Source: Bacillota bacterium (GTDB taxonomy: Bacteria; Bacillota_I; Bacilli_A; Izemoplasmatales; Hujiaoplasmataceae). From it: a stretch of 45,674 nt of DNA. The DNA lies in assembly GCA_003245625.1 (NCBI GenBank), contig QKCT01000069.1, positions 1-45,674 on the forward strand, written 5' to 3'. This document shows, one piece after another, positions 42,298-45,674 of the stretch; within the stretch, counting starts at the first letter, position 1; the number at the start of each line of letters is the position of its first letter. The notes beneath the pieces are model-generated. The model saw only the letters and a list, made by a program, of their open reading frames with translations. It did not search any database and was not told the origin of the DNA. A program made the translations under genes and the position numbers.

Positions 42298-43623
42298 TTA
42301 GATTGCTTTTGAGTATTTGTTGCTAACATATAGGATCACTGTTATCAACATTCCCACTCCACTAAATATGTATAGTGAATATATGGATGCATAGGTTATC
42401 AATAGACCACCAATCAGACCTGCAATCGGAATTAATGCTTGAGATAAGACTCCTAATACACTTTGTACTTTGCCAAGATGATCTTTGTCTACCTGTTTTT
42501 GAATAATGACACTGACCGGAATATTGAATATCACCATCATAAATCCCATTAAAAACATTAAAACTACCGTTGAAATCAATACTTGATTAATGCTTATGAT
42601 ATCCGAATAATACAAGGACATCGCCACACCGATTAAGATACTCAATAATACGAATGCAACAAGTGAATAATTGATCTGTTTATGATATTTCTCTTTTGGT
42701 TTTTGTCCTGATAAAATCACCGACATAATAATGCCCGATACAGAACCTGCTAATAAGATAATCGCATACCAGGTTTCCGAGGTAAATCCTAGATTGGTTA
42801 ATAATAGCTCATTTGCATGTGTGGATAATTCGTTTTCCGCAAAAAATGGCATACCATTTTCATACATCGGAGTAACAAAGAAATTCAAGAACAATGCCAT
42901 CATTAACAATACAAATATCGGTTTAAAATGAAATACATACTTTATTCCAGACGAAATATCATCCATCACCATTTTAAAGGTAGTCTTTTCTTCACTGACA
43001 TTGGCATCATACTTAATGAAAATTTCTGTGATTGCTGAAATGATATAGGCAATTCCATTGATTAGAAATAAGACATATATTCCTAACAGAGCATATAATG
43101 CTCCACCTAAAACCAAACCGACAATATTTTGTAAGTTTCTAGATCCATTCAAATAACTGGATGCTTGCTGGAGTTCTTCTTCCTCAACGATGAACTTGAG
43201 CAAGGAGCCACTCGCTGGATTGAAAAACGCTGAGTTGATTCCCAATATAATAGCCATAATAAATAAGAAAACGATTTTTGTAATTGGATCATCTAAGAAA
43301 TAAATAGCAGCTCCTGTTCCTAATATCGTAAAGCCTCGAATGAAATCGGTAATCCACATGGTGCGCACTTTATTAAGACGATCCGCCATGACTCCGCCAA
43401 TCGGCATTAATAACACCAATATTAGACCGGAAACAAGTAAGTATAATCCTTGAATAGCTGGAGCGGAATCTCCCACTGCTTCACCAGCAATTCGCAATAT
43501 GTATAGGCTCATCGCAAAATTAAATAATATATGGCCTATATTAGAAACTAAAACTCCGCCAAACAATAAGGCGAAGTTTTTGTTTGTAAATACGTTTTTT
43601 CTCGTTGTAATTTGATTTTCCAT
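42298..43623 (-). CDS. MFS transporter (MFS_3/EntS-like exporter)
   Basis: About 441 residues with twelve hydrophobic segments. The N-terminal FALLFGGVLVSNIGHILF and the loop GGVMADRLNKVRTMW (MFS motif A) are typical of the drug/siderophore-exporter branch. ATG at 43623 after TAGGAGAG is chosen over the upstream ATG at 43656. Last gene of the VanZ-DUF2089-SHOCT operon, 25 nt behind the SHOCT-like gene, so export may respond to the same envelope signal. Confidence 0.9.
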   Translation of the reverse strand: MENQITTRKNVFTNKNFALLFGGVLVSNIGHILFNFAMSLYILRIAGEAVGDSAPAIQGLYLLVSGLILVLLMPIGGVMADRLNKVRTMWITDFIRGFTILGTGAAIYFLDDPITKIVFLFIMAIILGINSAFFNPASGSLLKFIVEEEELQQASSYLNGSRNLQNIVGLVLGGALYALLGIYVLFLINGIAYIISAITEIFIKYDANVSEEKTTFKMVMDDISSGIKYVFHFKPIFVLLMMALFLNFFVTPMYENGMPFFAENELSTHANELLLTNLGFTSETWYAIILLAGSVSGIIMSVILSGQKPKEKYHKQINYSLVAFVLLSILIGVAMSLYYSDIISINQVLISTVVLMFLMGFMMVIFNIPVSVIIQKQVDKDHLGKVQSVLGVLSQALIPIAGLIGGLLITYASIYSLYIFSGVGMLITVILYVSNKYSKAI

Positions 43624-43648
43624 TTGCTGATTCTCTCCTAAGAAACAG

Positions 43649-44035
43649 TTATTCAACTACGACTTTGATAATATCTCCATCCGCTGACTTAACATTTACG
43701 ATTTCTCCGACAACGCCGGCATTAATCATTTGAATCAATGCATCAACATCGATATCAAGATCGTCCTCGTCAATGCGAGTCAACTTCTTGTTTTTCAACA
43801 GTTTTGCGAATTCGATTGGCAATTCAATTCTGACTTCATCTCCATCCGATGAGTCAACCAATACTTTCAACATTTTGAATTGATCTTTCTTTTTTGACGG
43901 AATGATGACTTCTGGTTCATCTCTATCTTGAGATAAAGCTGCTAACAATTTTTCAGCCTCGTCTGCAGAAATAACTCCTTTTGACAACAATTCCAAGATT
44001 TTCATTCTTTCTTCTTTCAATTCTGTTTTTCCCAT
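43649..44035 (-). CDS. SHOCT-like-domain protein
   Basis: About 128 residues. N-terminal short helical module KILELLSKGVISADEAEKLL (SHOCT-like), then a lysine-rich linker and a beta-rich stretch KMLKVLVDSSDGDEVRIELP, and a C-terminal DVDALIQMINAGVVGEIVNV followed by KSADGDIIKVVVE. The whole layout parallels the C-terminal half of the VanZ-like protein two genes upstream. In-frame upstream start at 44107 overlaps the DUF2089 gene; ATG 44035 after GGGAGGAAAG is chosen. Resembles YvlB/LiaX N-terminal regions of envelope-stress systems; role inferred. Confidence 0.8.
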   Translation of the reverse strand: MGKTELKEERMKILELLSKGVISADEAEKLLAALSQDRDEPEVIIPSKKKDQFKMLKVLVDSSDGDEVRIELPIEFAKLLKNKKLTRIDEDDLDIDVDALIQMINAGVVGEIVNVKSADGDIIKVVVE

Positions 44036-44048
44036 TGTTCTTTCCTCC

Positions 44049-44513
44049 CTATTTGATCTTAGCCAATAATTTGGCTGCTTCTTCAACGCTAAGTTCGCCT
44101 TTATCAATCTTATCTAAGATTTCTTTTCTAGACGGACCTTTATACTCTTCTTTTGGAGCTTCTTCTTCCTCTACTGCTGAGTATCCAAGTTGCTCTACAA
44201 CTTCATCCAACATTTTTTTGATTGTTGGATAGGAAAGTCCCATTTCCTTTTCAACCATCTTGATGTTTCCACGATTTTTAACAAAAATTTCGATGAAATA
44301 TAGTTTCTCTGTATCAAGATAGTTGAATTTGGATAATGTGAATTGTCCCGATAGTTGAGTTCCGCATTCGGTGCACTCTAGTTGGGTTACCATGAGGTCT
44401 CCATGGCATACCGGACACTCCGATATGACGGGATATTTTGCGATACCTTTTGTAGCTCTACTAGCTACGGTTTTCAGGATTCCAAGATCCTTGTCAAATT
44501 TTATTTTAGCCAT
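44049..44513 (-). CDS. DUF2089-family protein: zinc ribbon, HTH, SHOCT-like tail
   Basis: 154 residues. A zinc ribbon CPVCHGD...CTECGTQ (about 33-55) is followed by a helix-turn-helix-like segment (NRGNIKMVEKEMGLSYPTIK, about 83-102), and by the tail EILDKIDKGELSVEEAAKLL, the same SHOCT-like module found in the next gene. DUF2089 proteins are thought to be small DNA-binding regulators; here it is flanked on both sides by envelope-type genes. RBS AGGAGG before ATG 44513. Confidence 0.85.
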   Translation of the reverse strand: MAKIKFDKDLGILKTVASRATKGIAKYPVISECPVCHGDLMVTQLECTECGTQLSGQFTLSKFNYLDTEKLYFIEIFVKNRGNIKMVEKEMGLSYPTIKKMLDEVVEQLGYSAVEEEEAPKEEYKGPSRKEILDKIDKGELSVEEAAKLLAKIK

Positions 44514-44522
44514 AATATCCTC

Positions 44523-45314
44523 CTATATGGTTTTGATCAATATTTTTTCGCCAGAAGTGGTGTTGACTTTCACTCGAATACCGCGATGACTAATCAATCT
44601 CATGATTTCTTTCTTATCAAGCGGGATGTCCTCATCGAAACGATCCATTTTAATGAAAGACATGATAACCCTTAAGAATAAAATCGGCATCGGTATGAAG
44701 AATAATACTTTTAAGAAAACATTGACTCCCTTTTCTTCTGGTATATGAATCTTCAGCTTAATGAAGTGCGCTCTGTGAAAGAGTGGTACTTTCGTTGGCT
44801 TCTGCTTTTTATACAACTCTTCATAAGCGGCTTCTGGTGTGATTGCGTTTTGTTGCAAACGCAGTAACGTACTTGTATCCATTGGTTCCTCCCTGAATTT
44901 ATTTGTTATGAGCCATAACAGATACCCTGTGATTGCGAATGGCAAGAAGTCAAATAGTAATGCATCCCATATACTTGGACCTCGATCTATCGCAAAAATC
45001 TGAATGGTCTCATCGATTCCGGATATGACTAATCCAATTGCCCAAACTTTTCCAAGGGACCCTTGCCACTGTGTAATCGTGATAAACCAACTAATCGATA
45101 GTATCATATATTCTGAAATATGAGCTAGTTTACGAACAACAGTATGCAGTGTATCCAAATCGATGGTATTGTTTGGAAATAGATTATTCAATATGTCAGC
45201 AATGACATTGGTAACACTTAGACTCAATGATGATGAGTCCGACCCGGATGCAAAGGACATGGAAAACACGAACACAGTCAATATGAATGAAACAGATAAA
45301 GATATATATTTCAT
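44523..45314 (-). CDS. VanZ-like membrane protein fused to a SHOCT/LiaX-like C-terminal module
   Basis: 263 residues. The VanZ-type N-terminal domain (about 1-140) has four hydrophobic segments and the signature RKLAHISEYMILS plus SGIDETIQIFAIDRGPSIWD (the VanZ D/E..Q..RG...D pattern). The remaining ~120 residues start LLRLQQNAITPEAAYEEL, continue with a beta-like stretch KLKIHIPEEKGVNV, a hydrophobic segment (FLKVLFFIPMPILFLRVI), and end RGIRVKVNTTSGEKILIKTI. That second half aligns in order with the soluble SHOCT-like protein at 43649. RBS GAGGTGA. Function inferred: envelope or teicoplanin-type sensing. Confidence 0.85.
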   Translation of the reverse strand: MKYISLSVSFILTVFVFSMSFASGSDSSSLSLSVTNVIADILNNLFPNNTIDLDTLHTVVRKLAHISEYMILSISWFITITQWQGSLGKVWAIGLVISGIDETIQIFAIDRGPSIWDALLFDFLPFAITGYLLWLITNKFREEPMDTSTLLRLQQNAITPEAAYEELYKKQKPTKVPLFHRAHFIKLKIHIPEEKGVNVFLKVLFFIPMPILFLRVIMSFIKMDRFDEDIPLDKKEIMRLISHRGIRVKVNTTSGEKILIKTI

Positions 45315-45334
45315 ACGATCACCTCACATCATGA

Positions 45335-45343
45335 ATTATATCA
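45335..45343 (-). promoter_or_regulatory. Extended -10 promoter of the VanZ-DUF2089-SHOCT-MFS operon
   Basis: Minus strand TGATATAAT (hexamer 45335-45340); no -35 consensus; leader about 15 nt. Confidence 0.65.
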
Positions 45344-45398
45344 TAGTTGGAGGTTGGTGTGGCGCAAATCCATGAATCCTTTGCTGCGGGTCTAGTAA

Positions 45399-45521
45399 TT
45401 AGTGATGATTTCTTTGACTATAGACACTTTCCCAATAAACGCTTGGGTTGGAATAATCATAACACTTACCCGAATTGTTGTTACATTCCTCTGATTTAAT
45501 GTGTCTGCAAAAATCTTTCAT
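45399..45521 (-). CDS. Cys-containing 40-residue microprotein
   Basis: The minus strand has ATG at 45521 preceded by GGAAGGGG at about 8 nt, encoding MKDFCRHIKSEECNNNSGKC followed by YDYSNPSVYWESVYSQRNHH and a TAA. Four acidic and several basic residues, three Cys, a C-x-H pattern and an HH end suggest a small metal- or thiol-binding protein, but I recognise no family. A 44-codon GTG frame overlaps in another register (45496-45630) without a ribosome site; I prefer this one. Confidence 0.45.
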   Translation of the reverse strand: MKDFCRHIKSEECNNNSGKCYDYSNPSVYWESVYSQRNHH

Positions 45522-45674
45522 TGTTTTTACCCCTTCCTTCATTTCCCTGATTCGAAGTGGACATTTTCGAATGAGAACCGGCTCCCTGTTTCCAGTTCAA
45601 ACTCTTTTTTGTTTTTTTAATCTTTTCCACTTTCGAAATTGATTTTCTTAACTTACACCTTAATTATATCAAGG
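45522..45674 (-). promoter_or_regulatory. Structured leader and extended -10 promoter of the microprotein
   Basis: Minus strand TGATATAAT (hexamer 45663-45668) at the window edge. The leader of about 135 nt holds two hairpins: GAACTGG...CCGGTTC (stem with one G-U pair, about 45576-45599) and ATTCGAA/TTCGAAT with a 9-nt loop (45550-45572). This may be a regulatory leader RNA. I recognise no riboswitch class. Confidence 0.4.

Noticed and set aside
43981-44675. Plus-strand frames over the SHOCT/DUF2089 genes
   Set aside because: Antisense to genes with clear motifs and ribosome sites; no coding features of their own.
45496-45630. A 44-residue Lys-rich frame starting at GTG 45630
   Set aside because: No ribosome site and it overlaps the better-supported microprotein; its composition may only reflect the A-rich leader.
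1-45674. CRISPR arrays, tRNA or rRNA genes, prophage or attachment sites
   Set aside because: No regularly spaced repeats, cloverleaf-like segments, rRNA stretches or integrase genes were seen.

Overview
The window is AT-rich bacterial DNA, read with the standard code: TGA works as a stop, for example at the ends of the MATE gene and mscL, and Trp is TGG. All genes but one lie on the minus strand. The content suggests an anaerobic, fermentative, low-GC member of the Bacillota/Mycoplasmatota border: FeoAB, superoxide reductase, a trimeric [FeFe]-hydrogenase, tryptophanase, arginine deiminase, a tyrosine-kinase exopolysaccharide module, UppP, and no respiratory chain. Standard-code relatives of the mollicutes (Izemoplasmatales- or Acholeplasma-like) would fit, but that placement is inference. 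Many promoters rely on an extended -10 (TGnTATAAT) with a poor -35 box.

Layout by region: 1-1510, ferrous iron uptake (feoA and the N-terminal part of feoB) behind a consensus promoter with two matching 18-bp operators. 1523-8509, an alkyl-DNA repair gene and a probable long operon (23S rRNA methyltransferase, unknown protein, HD hydrolase, MATE efflux, ABC exporter, alpha/beta hydrolase). 8578-15078, polysaccharide and signalling genes: a CapD/EpsC-type dehydratase, a two-component system, a PHP tyrosine phosphatase, a BY-kinase and a Wzz-type adaptor, with no glycosyltransferases. 15149-20083, UppP, superoxide reductase, an ESS-family glutamate symporter, a PlsC-like acyltransferase and the one plus-strand gene, a ferritin-like/VIT1 fusion. 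20139-26030, an ABC/FtsX-like transporter with a large acidic lipoprotein, and a small membrane protein.

26592-33404 is a fermentation block: a NifX-like protein, arginine deiminase and tryptophanase in one operon, then the HydA/HydB/HydC-type hydrogenase operon with an unusually palindrome-rich leader. 33502-38327 holds PanE plus an NAD-dependent epimerase-like protein, MscL, a P-loop kinase and a second RumA-family methyltransferase. 38328-40800 is the most degenerate stretch: a Ser/Thr-rich lipoprotein, small membrane proteins, a start-less gene remnant and the C-terminal fragment of an IS3-family transposase. 40828-45674 holds a third RumA-family enzyme and a four-gene operon (VanZ-like/SHOCT-like, DUF2089, SHOCT-like, MFS), preceded by an uncalled Cys-containing microprotein with a structured leader.

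Together these genes handle iron homeostasis under anaerobiosis (FeoAB import, erythrin-VIT1 export, superoxide reductase), redox disposal as H2, amino-acid fermentation, and envelope construction and stress. The least explained items are the VanZ/DUF2089/SHOCT operon with paralogous C-terminal modules, the ABC-FtsX/lipoprotein machine, and several strong palindromes just downstream of promoters (feoA, hyd, mscL, the response regulator).
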